Made by a program: the position numbers and the translations under genes. Shown here piece by piece: positions 1-7,964 of a stretch of 64,000 bases of DNA. Origin of the DNA: Candidatus Gastranaerophilales bacterium (GTDB lineage: Bacteria; Cyanobacteriota; Vampirovibrionia; Gastranaerophilales; Gastranaerophilaceae). A model generated the notes under the pieces. It had not been told where the DNA came from, made no database searches, and was given only the letters and a program-made list of their open reading frames with translations. The stretch is from NCBI GenBank assembly GCA_944325605.1, contig CALVAX010000001.1:1-64000 (forward strand), read 5' to 3'. Within the stretch, counting starts at the first letter, position 1, and the number at the start of each line of letters is the position of its first letter.

Positions 1-339
1 TCTATTGCCCATAAATACTCTTTTCTTCTTTAATACCGTTCCGGTCCTACCATAATAAGTGCCACACTGTAATCATTTTGTTATTTCAATAATACATAAC
101 TGGCAAAAAAATATTAACATAAATACATCCTTTTTGCAATATTGTTAACATATATCCATCAAAAAAATTAGACTATGACTATTTTTATACAAAAAAATAA
201 GTATTGTTCTTATAATTTTAATCCATATTTATATTTAATATTATTTCAATTTTTATTATTTTTAAACACCACATAATGATTATTATGTGGTGTTAATTTA
301 CACCGGTAAAAATTTTACAACGGCATTTTTATTTTTTAT
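1..339. other. AT-rich intergenic region at window edge
   Basis: No convincing gene is visible on either strand. The stretch is very AT-rich with T and A runs. Its only clear structure is the hairpin at 265-294, annotated separately. Sequence left of the window may hold the gene this region belongs to. Confidence 0.6.
265..294 (-). terminator. Perfect 13-bp hairpin, probable terminator of the flavoprotein operon
   Basis: AACACCACATAAT pairs perfectly with ATTATGTGGTGTT around a 4-nt loop, about 45 bp downstream of the stop of the minus-strand flavoprotein gene. The U-tract on that strand is short (TTT followed by mixed A/T), so termination strength is uncertain. Position makes a transcript end likely. 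Confidence 0.5.
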
Positions 340-879
340 TTAAACGGATTTCCCCATTTCGTAAGCTTCAGATAATGCTTCGCTTCCTTCAACATCTCCT
401 ATGCCTTCAGCGCCAAGGGCTTTTACTACTCCTTTGAGAGAGGTTCTGTCAAAACAGTCAATCCAGCCCTGAAGTCCTTTAATTGCCCCGTCCATAGAGT
501 ATTCTCCGGTGTCGGCCGCGGAGGCAAGAAGGTAAATGTCCGTAAATTTGTAATCAGTTCCGAACAGCGGGTTCGATCTGTCCAGAAGAGTCTTCATCTG
601 TCCGCACATTTCGTAATAATATACCGGGGTCGCAAATACAATTACATCAGAATTTTTCATCTTTTCCACAATCGGGTTTGCATCATCATCAATTACACAA
701 TGGCGAATTCTCTGGCAGGCAAGACAGCCTTTGCAAAATCCTATATTCTTGTCGTAAAGATATTCTGTTTCAACCTGATTGCCGGCCTCCTCGGCTCCTC
801 TTGCAAATTCCTGCGCAAGTCTGTTTGAGTTGCCGTCTTTTCGTAAACTCGTTCCGATTATCAAAACTTTCTTTGACAT
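340..879 (-). CDS. Flavodoxin-family NAD(P)H-dependent oxidoreductase / iron-sulfur flavoprotein
   Basis: A 179-aa flavodoxin-like protein. The N-terminal beta strand is followed by GTSLRKDGNSN (residues 9-19), the FMN-phosphate loop of this family. A cysteine cluster CKGCLAC (Cys49, 52, 55, with Cys61 nearby) is typical of iron-sulfur flavoproteins, and ATPVYYYEM (about 83-91) is the second flavin-binding loop. The likely role is cytosolic electron transfer or reduction of small molecules with FMN; the substrate is unknown. It is the last gene of a three-gene operon divergent from a LysR regulator. Family call is strong, specific function unknown. Confidence 0.85.
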   Translation of the reverse strand: MSKKVLIIGTSLRKDGNSNRLAQEFARGAEEAGNQVETEYLYDKNIGFCKGCLACQRIRHCVIDDDANPIVEKMKNSDVIVFATPVYYYEMCGQMKTLLDRSNPLFGTDYKFTDIYLLASAADTGEYSMDGAIKGLQGWIDCFDRTSLKGVVKALGAEGIGDVEGSEALSEAYEMGKSV

Positions 880-910
880 AATCCATCCTTTCTTTTTATC
901 TTTAAGCTAA

Positions 911-1786
911 TTATACCGCCTCAAGCGCAAAGTGGTTTTGAATACAATCTAAAATCGTCTTAGCATATTCTTCATGCTTGCCGTAAAAAATGTGCGACGC
1001 TCCGGGAATGACTATCACCTGATTTTCATTCGGATGTTTGCAGTTAGAATTTATCTTGCGCATAAATTCACCCGCATCACCGCCGGCTACACTGTCTTTT
1101 TCGCCAATAATAAACGAACCTTGCGGACGGATTGAATATAATGATTTTGTTTCGCCTTCTCCGCTTAGAACCGGACAGTTCTTGAGGTTTTCAGCATTGT
1201 AAAACCCCAGTACCGTGTTTGCGCTCATCGGTGAAAATCCGCCGAACAAATACGACATTATATCATTTCCCCGCCCTTCGTCCACAAACTTTTGGGCAGA
1301 TTCAAGATAGTTATCTTTCTCTGGCATTAGGCTCCACCAGTAGCTTAAATCTATCGGTGAACTTACGATAAAATAGTCCACAAATTCATCCGGTGTATTT
1401 CCTAAATAATGTATAAGTTTGTTTGAGCCTAACGAATGCCCTGCAAGAATTATGTTTTTAAAACCTTGAGATTTTGCGTATTTTACGTAAGTTTCAACAT
1501 CTTCATACACTGCTTCAAATTCATCAAACACAACTCCCGTGTACCTTTGTTTGTGTATCGAAAAATCAGAATATGCTATGCACGAAAATGAATCCATTGT
1601 ATGAGCAATTATGCAGGCAATATTATTCCGGCTCAACAATTCTCCGGTCGAGGTCAGAAGATCATTCTGAAATACGTTGCTGCAAATTCCTGTGAGCATT
1701 ACAACAACCGTGTCCATAGTATTGTCCCCAAACATTGCGCCTTTCAATTCCAGCCCGCGCGGGGTAACTACTCTTAGTATTTCCAT
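911..1786 (-). CDS. Alpha/beta hydrolase
   Basis: A 291-aa cytosolic alpha/beta hydrolase. The nucleophile elbow is GHSLGS (Ser118), with probable acid Asp231 in GEKDS and catalytic His265 in GASHIF, in the order and spacing of the fold. No signal peptide is visible. The start ATG follows a GGAG ribosome site. It lies 3 bp after the small coiled-coil gene and upstream of the flavoprotein gene, so the three are probably cotranscribed. Substrate cannot be read from sequence; esterase or acyl-peptide-type hydrolase are the usual options. Confidence 0.8.
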   Translation of the reverse strand: MEILRVVTPRGLELKGAMFGDNTMDTVVVMLTGICSNVFQNDLLTSTGELLSRNNIACIIAHTMDSFSCIAYSDFSIHKQRYTGVVFDEFEAVYEDVETYVKYAKSQGFKNIILAGHSLGSNKLIHYLGNTPDEFVDYFIVSSPIDLSYWWSLMPEKDNYLESAQKFVDEGRGNDIMSYLFGGFSPMSANTVLGFYNAENLKNCPVLSGEGETKSLYSIRPQGSFIIGEKDSVAGGDAGEFMRKINSNCKHPNENQVIVIPGASHIFYGKHEEYAKTILDCIQNHFALEAV

Positions 1787-1789
1787 TCT

Positions 1790-2020
1790 TTATTCTCCTT
1801 TTACCGTTTGTTCCAGATTAAATATAAGATAATCCAGACAGTCTATTTGTTTCTGGTTCTTGTGAAGTGCTTCAAGAAGACTTTTCCGCTGCAAAAACAG
1901 AAGTTTCAGCTGCCCGTTCTTGTCGTTTTGCTTCTCTAAATTGAAAAATTTTTCAATTAATTCAGGCGGGCAATTTGCGTCTTTCAAATTCTGTGTAAGC
2001 TTGTCGGCTTCTGTCTGCAA
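1790..2020 (-). CDS. Small coiled-coil protein of a clostridial-type family
   Basis: A 76-aa helical protein with the pattern LIEKFFNL ... LLFLQRKSLLEALHKNQ ... DCLDYLI. It resembles the effector-side helices of MerR regulators without the DNA-binding part, and similar small proteins are common in Firmicutes next to oxidoreductases. The start is a TTG with GGAGA upstream. First gene of the operon running away from the LysR gene. Function unknown; a protein-protein adaptor is possible. Confidence 0.6.
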   Translation of the reverse strand: MQTEADKLTQNLKDANCPPELIEKFFNLEKQNDKNGQLKLLFLQRKSLLEALHKNQKQIDCLDYLIFNLEQTVKGE

Positions 2021-2092
2021 AATCTTTCTCCTTTTTTATTTATTATTTACTATTGTTTAAAAAATAGCAAATACTTATATTACATAATAAAC

Positions 2093-2109
2093 TATGCTTG
2101 ACAGGCATA
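2093..2109. promoter_or_regulatory. Dyad operator between LysR gene and divergent operon
   Basis: TATGC-N7-GCATA is a perfect interrupted dyad in the 112-bp divergent intergenic region, 24 bp before the LysR start. LysR proteins bind T-N11-A dyads of this kind, so it is a candidate autoregulatory and activator site. Assignment is inferred from position and symmetry. Confidence 0.5.
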
Positions 2110-2132
2110 AAATAATTTTATAAAATTCTCTT

Positions 2133-3023
2133 ATGGAAATTCGTGTTCTAAAATATTTTCTTGCCGTCGCAAGGGAAGGCAGTATTACAGGCGCTGCAAA
2201 TTCTCTGCACCTGACACAACCCACTCTTACAAGACAAATTCAGGATCTCGAAAAAGAACTCGGTCAGAAACTTCTGATACGAGGCAAACACAAAGTTTCC
2301 CTTACTCCGGAAGGAATGATTTTAAGAAAACGTGCCGAAGAAATTATTCAGATGGTTGACAAGACAGAAGAAGAATTCAAATCAATCAGCGACGTTATTG
2401 CAGGCGATATCTACATAGGATGCGGAGAAACCGATTCAATGAAATACATAGCCGAAGTTATGAAAGATATTCAATCCGAGTATCCTGCCGTTAAATTCCA
2501 CATCCACAGCGGTAATGCAGAAGATGTTATTGAAAAACTTGATAAAGGTCTTCTGGATTTCGGAATTCTTATCCAGCCGATTGACCTTTCAAAGTATGAC
2601 AATCTTACCCTGCCGGAAAAAGATGTCTGGGGTGTGATTATGCCCTCTGACAGCCCGCTTGCAGGTAAAGACCGCATAAAACTTCACGACCTTCTTAACG
2701 TCCCGCTCATCGCTTCAAGGCAAATGTCAAAAAAATACTCTGCCGACAGCGGATTTCTCGACTGGTTCGGCGAAGAGTTTGACAATCTTAATATAACGGC
2801 AACTTACAACCTTGTATACAATGCCGCAATTATGGTAAGAGCCGGAATGGGTTATGCCATTACTTTAGACAAACTTATAAATACCTCAAAGTCTGACGGT
2901 ATAGTTTTCCGCCCGCTAGAACCAAAGCTTGAATCAGGACTCGATATTGTCTGGAAAAAATATCAGGTGTTCTCGCCCGCAGGCAAAATTTTTCTCGAAA
3001 AATTACAAAAAAAATTTCAATGA
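2133..3023 (+). CDS. LysR-family transcriptional regulator
   Basis: A 296-aa LysR regulator. The N-terminal winged helix (about residues 1-60, with GSITGAANSLHLTQPTLTRQIQDLE) is followed by a linker helix and a periplasmic-binding-like effector domain beginning near residue 90 (GDIYIGCGE). Length is standard. No strong Shine-Dalgarno precedes the ATG, which begins at the conserved MEIRVLKYF. It is divergent from the coiled-coil/hydrolase/flavoprotein operon, which makes that operon its most likely target, probably under redox or small-molecule control. Confidence 0.9.
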   Translation: MEIRVLKYFLAVAREGSITGAANSLHLTQPTLTRQIQDLEKELGQKLLIRGKHKVSLTPEGMILRKRAEEIIQMVDKTEEEFKSISDVIAGDIYIGCGETDSMKYIAEVMKDIQSEYPAVKFHIHSGNAEDVIEKLDKGLLDFGILIQPIDLSKYDNLTLPEKDVWGVIMPSDSPLAGKDRIKLHDLLNVPLIASRQMSKKYSADSGFLDWFGEEFDNLNITATYNLVYNAAIMVRAGMGYAITLDKLINTSKSDGIVFRPLEPKLESGLDIVWKKYQVFSPAGKIFLEKLQKKFQ

Positions 3024-3098
3024 CCCATGTTGCATTTGATTTGTTTTATAATAAAATCGATTATGTGAGTAAAATTCAGCAATAAAATCCCCCGAAAA

Positions 3099-3353
3099 AT
3101 GAAAGTTCAGAATATACAATTTAGTGCAAACAACAAAAACCTTTATACAAATATCCCCAAAACACAGGTGCCAAACCCTTACAAAAAAAGCCTTCAAACA
3201 GCAGGCGCGTGGCTCGGTTTCGGCGTCGGGCTTGATTTTGTCTGCCACAAAATTGCTGTTTTCAAATCTCCTGTTAAAAATTCATTCTTTATAAACGGGC
3301 TTTTGGCACTTGGTGCCGGCATATACACCTTCGTAACCAGCAGTAAAAAATAG
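3099..3353 (+). CDS. Small tagged protein with two hydrophobic segments
   Basis: An 84-aa protein of unknown function. Residues 1-11 (MKVQNIQFSAN) resemble a short N-terminal tag seen on two other unrelated proteins in this window. Two hydrophobic stretches follow (about 34-48 and 62-78), separated by a basic loop, so it may be an integral membrane hairpin. It stands alone between the LysR gene and a small orphan gene. No family recognised. Confidence 0.45.
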   Translation: MKVQNIQFSANNKNLYTNIPKTQVPNPYKKSLQTAGAWLGFGVGLDFVCHKIAVFKSPVKNSFFINGLLALGAGIYTFVTSSKK

Positions 3354-3380
3354 TTTTTTTCGTATCAAATTTTCAGGATT

Positions 3381-3743
3381 ATGTTCAAACCGGATAGTAC
3401 ACTTTCTCAGGCTGTGGTTAAAAGTCCAGAATTAAAAACTTTTATTCAAGAAAATAAAGAGTCTTTACAAAATGGACAAATTGTAAATGGAAGTACATCC
3501 TTTTCAAGTACCAAAAATCTATCTCTGGCTTTAGGAAATGCTGATATATATAATGCCTATATTGACAGTGATGGGAACTTTAGAGCATTTGTAATTGATA
3601 CATACGACTTTAACAAAAATGATCCGAGATGGACGGTAGAATGGGCTTACAATGTCCAGGAAAATGGACTAATTACTAATTTTTACACAGTCAACACAAT
3701 ACTAATTCCGAGAGAACAGCTATATGAGTTTATATTTAATTAA
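3381..3743 (+). CDS. Orphan 120-aa protein, possible effector-domain fragment
   Basis: Soluble 120-aa protein without signal peptide. The C-terminal half (NADIYNAYIDSDGNF ... DTYDFNKNDPRW) reads like the compact alpha+beta end domains of RHS-type effectors, but I cannot name a family. An AGGA site precedes the ATG. Its last ~49 nt fall inside a 465-bp unit that is duplicated downstream, so a partner copy has been lost or rearranged. Three small membrane-protein genes lie convergent to it, an arrangement that invites a toxin/immunity reading. That reading is inference only. Confidence 0.45.
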   Translation: MFKPDSTLSQAVVKSPELKTFIQENKESLQNGQIVNGSTSFSSTKNLSLALGNADIYNAYIDSDGNFRAFVIDTYDFNKNDPRWTVEWAYNVQENGLITNFYTVNTILIPREQLYEFIFN

Positions 3744-4159
3744 GAATGGAATAAATTTTATTATGAACAACAGTTCCAACAAAACCATTATTGGCATTGT
3801 GACATAATTGATTTTGGTTAGAGCTTTGTTTTTAAGAAGTCTGTGTATACCAATTATTGAATTTATTGATGGAAATATTACTCCGGCATAGATTATTGTA
3901 AAAATTACAAATGCTTCCCAAAAATCGGACGGAGTATTGTGAAAAAACCCGGGAGGGTAATCATTCGGCATGAAAAATAACAAGAAAAGTACATACAAAC
4001 CTGTACCATATATCAGCCAGACAAGCAATACGATGTATTTGAAGATTAAATAAATACTTAGTAATATTTTTTTCAATTTATTCATAACACCTAAATTATA
4101 AACCACAACAGGGCAAAAGTAAAGTGTAAATATTAAAAATATCTCCGGTATTTATAAAA
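3695..4159. repeat. 465-bp duplicated unit, copy 1
   Basis: Matches 4544-5008 at a constant offset of 849 bp. The unit contains the tail of the 3381 gene and a whole small membrane-protein gene with its upstream flank. Only scattered substitutions separate the copies, apart from a diverged stretch around 3913-3950. Confidence 0.85.
3720..4085 (-). CDS. Small integral membrane protein, duplicate copy 1
   Basis: 121 aa from ATG at 4085, beginning MNKLKKILL. A GTG seven codons upstream is possible, but AGGTG sits just before this ATG and the same start fits its two paralogues. Three hydrophobic helices are visible (about residues 7-30, 48-68 and 90-115). Nearly identical in its first and last thirds to the copy at 4569-4934 and diverged in the middle loop. 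No family recognised. Diverging loops in duplicated membrane proteins next to a toxin-like ORF would fit immunity proteins. Confidence 0.6.
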   Translation of the reverse strand: MNKLKKILLSIYLIFKYIVLLVWLIYGTGLYVLFLLFFMPNDYPPGFFHNTPSDFWEAFVIFTIIYAGVIFPSINSIIGIHRLLKNKALTKINYVTMPIMVLLELLFIIKFIPFLIKYKLI

Positions 4160-4192
4160 CAATTAATTTTTATACCAAGAGAAAATTTTTCA

Positions 4193-4528
4193 TCATTGAT
4201 AGAGAATTAATAAAACACATAAAAAAATTTCTAAAATAGAAAATCCAATTAAAGAAATAATTGCAAATTTTGTAACAGGCCTGTTTTGCAACATATTCAT
4301 AATTGTATTTATAGAGAATACAGCCAAAAACAACAATAAGATGTATAAACTTGTTGTAAATAAAAATTCAATCCAAAAACTTATACTCCTTACACCATTC
4401 AGACTGCTAGAAAAAAGGAATGCGATTAATAAAATATAAAAAAACATTCCAACTGTAAGCAGAAAAATTAATACTAAAGATTGGATAACAAGATAAATAT
4501 ATTGTAATATCTTTTTTAATATATGCAT
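4193..4528 (-). CDS. Small integral membrane protein, diverged paralogue
   Basis: 111 aa from ATG at 4528 (MHILKKILQ), preceded by the same TAGGTGTT leader as copy 1. Same three-helix layout as its neighbours, but the sequence identity is low apart from the N-terminal (K)KKIL...IYL pattern and a central helix. It lies between the two duplicated units, so the locus has three tandem family members of different ages. Function unknown. Confidence 0.55.
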   Translation of the reverse strand: MHILKKILQYIYLVIQSLVLIFLLTVGMFFYILLIAFLFSSSLNGVRSISFWIEFLFTTSLYILLLFLAVFSINTIMNMLQNRPVTKFAIISLIGFSILEIFLCVLLILYQ

Positions 4529-4543
4529 AACACCTACACTCAT

Positions 4544-5008
4544 CACAATACTAATTCCGAGAGAACAGCTATATGAAGTTATGTTCTATTAAGAATGGAA
4601 TAAATTTTATAATGAACAACAGTTCCAACAAAAACATTATTGGCATTGTGACATAATTGATTTTGGTTAGAGTTTTGTTTTTAAGAAGTCTGTGTATACC
4701 TATTATTGAATTTATTGATGGAAATATTACTCCGGCATAGATTATTGTAAAAATTACAAAGGCTTTAAAAAACTCTGCCGGAGTATTATTCAAACCGGCT
4801 CCTGTATAATCACCTGGGGAAAAAAGCAACAGCAAAAACAGATACAAACCTGTACTATATACCAGCCAGACAAGCAATACAATGTATTTGAAGATTAAAT
4901 AAATACTTAGTAATATTTTTTTCAATTTATTCATAACATCTAAATTATAAACCACAACAGGGCAAAAGTAAAGTATAAATATTAAAAATATCTCCGGTAT
5001 TTACAAAA
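4544..5008. repeat. 465-bp duplicated unit, copy 2
   Basis: Second copy of the unit at 3695-4159. It begins with the same ACAATACTAATTCCGAGAG found at the end of the 3381 gene, although no gene precedes it here, which shows that the duplication carried a gene fragment along. Confidence 0.85.
4569..4934 (-). CDS. Small integral membrane protein, duplicate copy 2
   Basis: 121 aa from ATG at 4934 (MNKLKKILL). Paralogue of the 3720-4085 protein. The first 40 and last 50 residues are almost identical, while about 20 central loop residues differ (GDYTGAGLNN against NDYPPGFFHN). Change concentrated in one exposed loop of an otherwise conserved duplicate suggests selection for changed specificity. 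Three predicted helices; no known family. Confidence 0.6.
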   Translation of the reverse strand: MNKLKKILLSIYLIFKYIVLLVWLVYSTGLYLFLLLLFSPGDYTGAGLNNTPAEFFKAFVIFTIIYAGVIFPSINSIIGIHRLLKNKTLTKINYVTMPIMFLLELLFIIKFIPFLIEHNFI

Positions 5009-5021
5009 TATTACAACCACT

Positions 5022-5759
5022 CTAGCCGGCAATTCTTTTCTTAATCAAATCAGAAATTGCGTTTCTTGCCTTGATTTCTGGGAGCGCTGCAAAATCAGCG
5101 GGATTTATAATCTCACCTGTTTCGACTGTATAATTGATAACCCTTTCACCCAAATCACAAAACAATTGTCCCTTCTGCAAAAACGGATAATCCGTCTTAA
5201 TTTTTACAGGCAGAATTTCAGCCCCGGAATTAAGCGCAATCGCTGCAGGGCCTTTGTGTATCTTAAAATCTTCCCCGGGTTTTGTGCGTGTTCCGGACGG
5301 GAAAATTATTATATTAAATCCCTCTTTCAAATATCTTTCAGTTTCTTGTTTCAATTTATCCGGATCAATGTCATTAATTATATAAATAGATTTAACTATA
5401 TTCCTGAAAAGCGGATTTGAAAGAGTTTCTTTTTTGGCAAGGCAGGTCGATCGAGGAATCATAGATATAAGAATTACTACATCTATAAAAGTCGGATGGT
5501 TTGCAACGACAATTTTTCCGGAAAGACTTTGAAATTTTTCTTTGTCAGCAGTATGAATTTTCAAAACCCCGGTGACAGACATAATCCACGAAAAAAAACT
5601 CCACGACTTTCTTATAACTTCCGAATATGCTTCCTTCTGTTTTGCCTCCTGCTTTGTCAAACTTATAAAAGGGAAAATAACAAAACTTATAACTCCTGCT
5701 CCGGCTCCGAAAAGTGTGAAACAAAAAATTGCAAGAATGGAGCGCAAAAGTCTTATCAT
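5022..5759 (-). CDS. PlsC-like 1-acyl-glycerol-phosphate acyltransferase of a polyene-like cluster
   Basis: A 245-aa membrane-associated acyltransferase with an N-terminal hydrophobic anchor (about residues 5-33). The NHPTFID box (His88, Asp93) is the catalytic HX4D, and FPSGTR (153-158) is a variant of the FPEGTR phosphate-binding block. Overlaps the next gene upstream by 4 bp (ATGA), so the two are translationally coupled. Aryl-polyene loci carry an acyltransferase of this kind next to the chain-length-factor-like gene, which is the context here. It could transfer the polyene acyl chain to a lipid; housekeeping PlsC is the alternative. Confidence 0.75.
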   Translation of the reverse strand: MIRLLRSILAIFCFTLFGAGAGVISFVIFPFISLTKQEAKQKEAYSEVIRKSWSFFSWIMSVTGVLKIHTADKEKFQSLSGKIVVANHPTFIDVVILISMIPRSTCLAKKETLSNPLFRNIVKSIYIINDIDPDKLKQETERYLKEGFNIIIFPSGTRTKPGEDFKIHKGPAAIALNSGAEILPVKIKTDYPFLQKGQLFCDLGERVINYTVETGEIINPADFAALPEIKARNAISDLIKKRIAG

Positions 5760-6349
5760 TTCAGCCTCCTGAGAGTATACACAGGAGATATAAATTCGTC
5801 ACTTTCCTTTTTCAAAAAACTTACAAATCTCCCGAATTCATCATCCAAACAATCATTTTTTTCAGGAATAAGTTCAATTTCATCAGCGCCTTCTTCCGGA
5901 ACTTTTCCGGTAAGGCAGGCTGCACCTCTTAACTCCGGCAAAGTGTCCGCATAACAAAAAAGCGTCTTTTCATCTTCCATAACCGCCTCGAAAAAACCGT
6001 TCGAAAGACTGTTTACACCTGCCGAAACCGCATTATATTTATTTTTAATACCCTTAAAAAGCGAAAAAGCGCCGATAGAAGCATTATGAACAGATGAGCC
6101 GAACGAAACCGGCGAAACTTCGTTTTCGGAAGTGTACTGCGCAATTAAAGCCTCCAGCCTGTCAAATTCTCCAAATTGAGAAGCAAACACAAGATTAACA
6201 TCCTCATCGTCATAGCTGTCATTTAATAATGCAAAAGCAATTCTGGCAATTGTGCTTAATTTTCTTCTTGCCATCATCGGCACAAAGGATAAATCCGGTT
6301 TTTCATTTTTAAGATAAGATGACTTATATATGAAAAATTTTTCATTCAT
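5756..6349 (-). CDS. Beta-ketoacyl synthase N-terminal-like protein (chain-length-factor-like)
   Basis: 197 aa from ATG at 6349 (MNEKFF); the longer upstream reading would overlap the divergent KS gene and is unlikely. It matches the half-length ketoacyl-synthase-like family of aryl-polyene clusters: VPMMARRKLSTIAR near residue 25 and FGSSVHNASIGAFSLF near 90 are typical. It has no catalytic Cys-His-His triad, so it acts as partner or length factor to a true KS. Coupled to the acyltransferase gene and divergent, with a 29-bp gap, from the KS/DH/KR/KS operon. Confidence 0.75.
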   Translation of the reverse strand: MNEKFFIYKSSYLKNEKPDLSFVPMMARRKLSTIARIAFALLNDSYDDEDVNLVFASQFGEFDRLEALIAQYTSENEVSPVSFGSSVHNASIGAFSLFKGIKNKYNAVSAGVNSLSNGFFEAVMEDEKTLFCYADTLPELRGAACLTGKVPEEGADEIELIPEKNDCLDDEFGRFVSFLKKESDEFISPVYTLRRLK

Positions 6350-6378
6350 GCTAACATAGTAATATATTCGGAGAGAAA

Positions 6379-7506
6379 ATGCAAAATAAAATTTATATAA
6401 CCGGTTATGAAGCAATCTGCAATCTCGGCAATAATATGGATGAAATTTTTCAAAATGCCATAAAAGCTTCGAATGAATTTTTAATCCCTGATATGGAGTT
6501 TTTACCAAACCATACATTTTACTTTGGCAAAGTTTTGGCTGAATTGCCGGAAATTCAGGATACTGACTACGACTTGCGTGTAAACAGGCTGTTGCTGCAT
6601 GTTATGAACAACATGCGCCCTGAATTGGAACAACTCTTAACCAAATATTCAAAAACCCGAATAGGAGTTGTTGCGGCAACAACAAATTCAGGTATAGAAG
6701 AATACGAAAAATCAAAAAACAAAAAGCATTTTGAAATCAGTAACCCCGCAGAATTTATTAAGAATAATCTTGGACTGGAAAGTTTCTACGAAAGTGTTTC
6801 AACAGCGTGTTCGTCAGGCATAAAAGCTTTTGCAACAGCCAAAAAACTATTGAATAACAATATCTGCGATGCTGTAATCGTAGCCGGAACCGATGCATTA
6901 TCAAAACTTCCGATATACGGATTTCATTCGCTGGAAATTTTGTCGGAAAAAAGAACAAACCCGTTTTCAAAGAACCGAAACGGAATAAATCTCGGAGAAG
7001 GAGCTGCCGTTTTTATAGTGGAAAAGAACACCCCGAACGGCATAGAAATCAAAGGTATCGGTGAAACTTCCGACGCTTATCACGCCGCCACCCCTGACCC
7101 GAAAGGAATTCAGGCAGAAAGTGCAATAAAAATTGCACTTGAGAAGGCAAACCTTGTTCCTGATGCAATAGACTACATAAACCTTCACGGCACAGGCACC
7201 AGAACAAACGACCTTATGGAAGCAAATGCTATATACAATACCTTTGGCTGCTGTACGGAATCAAGCGCCACAAAAGCATTAACCGGCCACTGTCTTGGCG
7301 CTGCGGCCTCAATTGAAACAGCTTTATGCTGCCACAGCATAAAGAATAACAAACTTTTACCGCATGTTTACGACGGCGAATATGACCCTGCGCTGCCGCA
7401 GATAAATCTTGTGACAAAACCTGCGGATAAAAATATTAAAAATGTCTTATGCAATGCTTTCGGCTTTGGCGGGACAAATGCCGTAATGATTATAGGGAGG
7501 GAATAA
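6379..7506 (+). CDS. Beta-ketoacyl-ACP synthase (aryl-polyene type)
   Basis: A 375-aa condensing enzyme with an intact Cys-His-His triad: Cys144 in STACSSG, His270 in HGTGT and His304 in TGHCLGAA. A GGAGA site lies 4 bp before the ATG. First gene of a tightly packed operon KS-dehydratase-ketoreductase-KS, the same order as the ApeO-P-Q-R block of aryl-polyene clusters. It elongates ACP-bound chains with malonyl-ACP in the cytosol. About 30-40 residues shorter than a typical FabF. Confidence 0.85.
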   Translation: MQNKIYITGYEAICNLGNNMDEIFQNAIKASNEFLIPDMEFLPNHTFYFGKVLAELPEIQDTDYDLRVNRLLLHVMNNMRPELEQLLTKYSKTRIGVVAATTNSGIEEYEKSKNKKHFEISNPAEFIKNNLGLESFYESVSTACSSGIKAFATAKKLLNNNICDAVIVAGTDALSKLPIYGFHSLEILSEKRTNPFSKNRNGINLGEGAAVFIVEKNTPNGIEIKGIGETSDAYHAATPDPKGIQAESAIKIALEKANLVPDAIDYINLHGTGTRTNDLMEANAIYNTFGCCTESSATKALTGHCLGAAASIETALCCHSIKNNKLLPHVYDGEYDPALPQINLVTKPADKNIKNVLCNAFGFGGTNAVMIIGRE

Positions 7507-7964
7507 TGGGAAACTATGATTTAGAGAAAGTTTTGCCGCACAACCACCCGATAATTCTTATTGACGACATCATAGACTGTAATCTCGAAACTCATACAGT
7601 CAAAACGATTGTCAGAATTTACGAAGACAAAATGTTTTTTGACAAAACCATTAACGGAGTTCCTGTCATAACCGGAATTGAATTTATGGCACAGACAATC
7701 GGCTGCTACTCATATTTCAGAAACAGCCAAAAACCTCCAAGAATAGGATTTTTGCTTGGCTCAAGACTTTACGAAACTTACATAGACCGTTTTGAAAACG
7801 GCAAAGAATACTATGTTGAAGCCAAAGAAGTATTTTCAAGCGAAGAACTTGTTTCGTTTGAGTGTTTAATTTATAATGAAGAAGAAAAGATTTGTGCAGA
7901 AGCGGTTATAAACGCTTACATGCCTGCCAACACAATCAATTTGATAGGAATGCTAAATGTCTAA
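7506..7964 (+). CDS. 3-hydroxyacyl-ACP dehydratase, hotdog fold (ApeP/FabZ-like)
   Basis: 152 aa from ATG at 7506, which overlaps the KS stop codon (TAATG). LPHNHPIILID (residues 10-20) carries the FabZ-type catalytic histidine, and GVPVITGIEFMAQ (51-63) carries the glutamate (Glu59) on the long hotdog helix. It dehydrates 3-hydroxyacyl-ACP to trans-2-enoyl-ACP. With no enoyl reductase in the operon the chain would stay unsaturated, as expected for a polyene. Confidence 0.8.
   Translation: MGNYDLEKVLPHNHPIILIDDIIDCNLETHTVKTIVRIYEDKMFFDKTINGVPVITGIEFMAQTIGCYSYFRNSQKPPRIGFLLGSRLYETYIDRFENGKEYYVEAKEVFSSEELVSFECLIYNEEEKICAEAVINAYMPANTINLIGMLNV

Noticed and set aside
6350..6517. N-terminal extension of the chain-length-factor-like protein
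   Set aside because: It would overlap the start of the divergent KS gene by more than 100 bp and has no conserved sequence; the ATG at 6349 gives the family's usual start.
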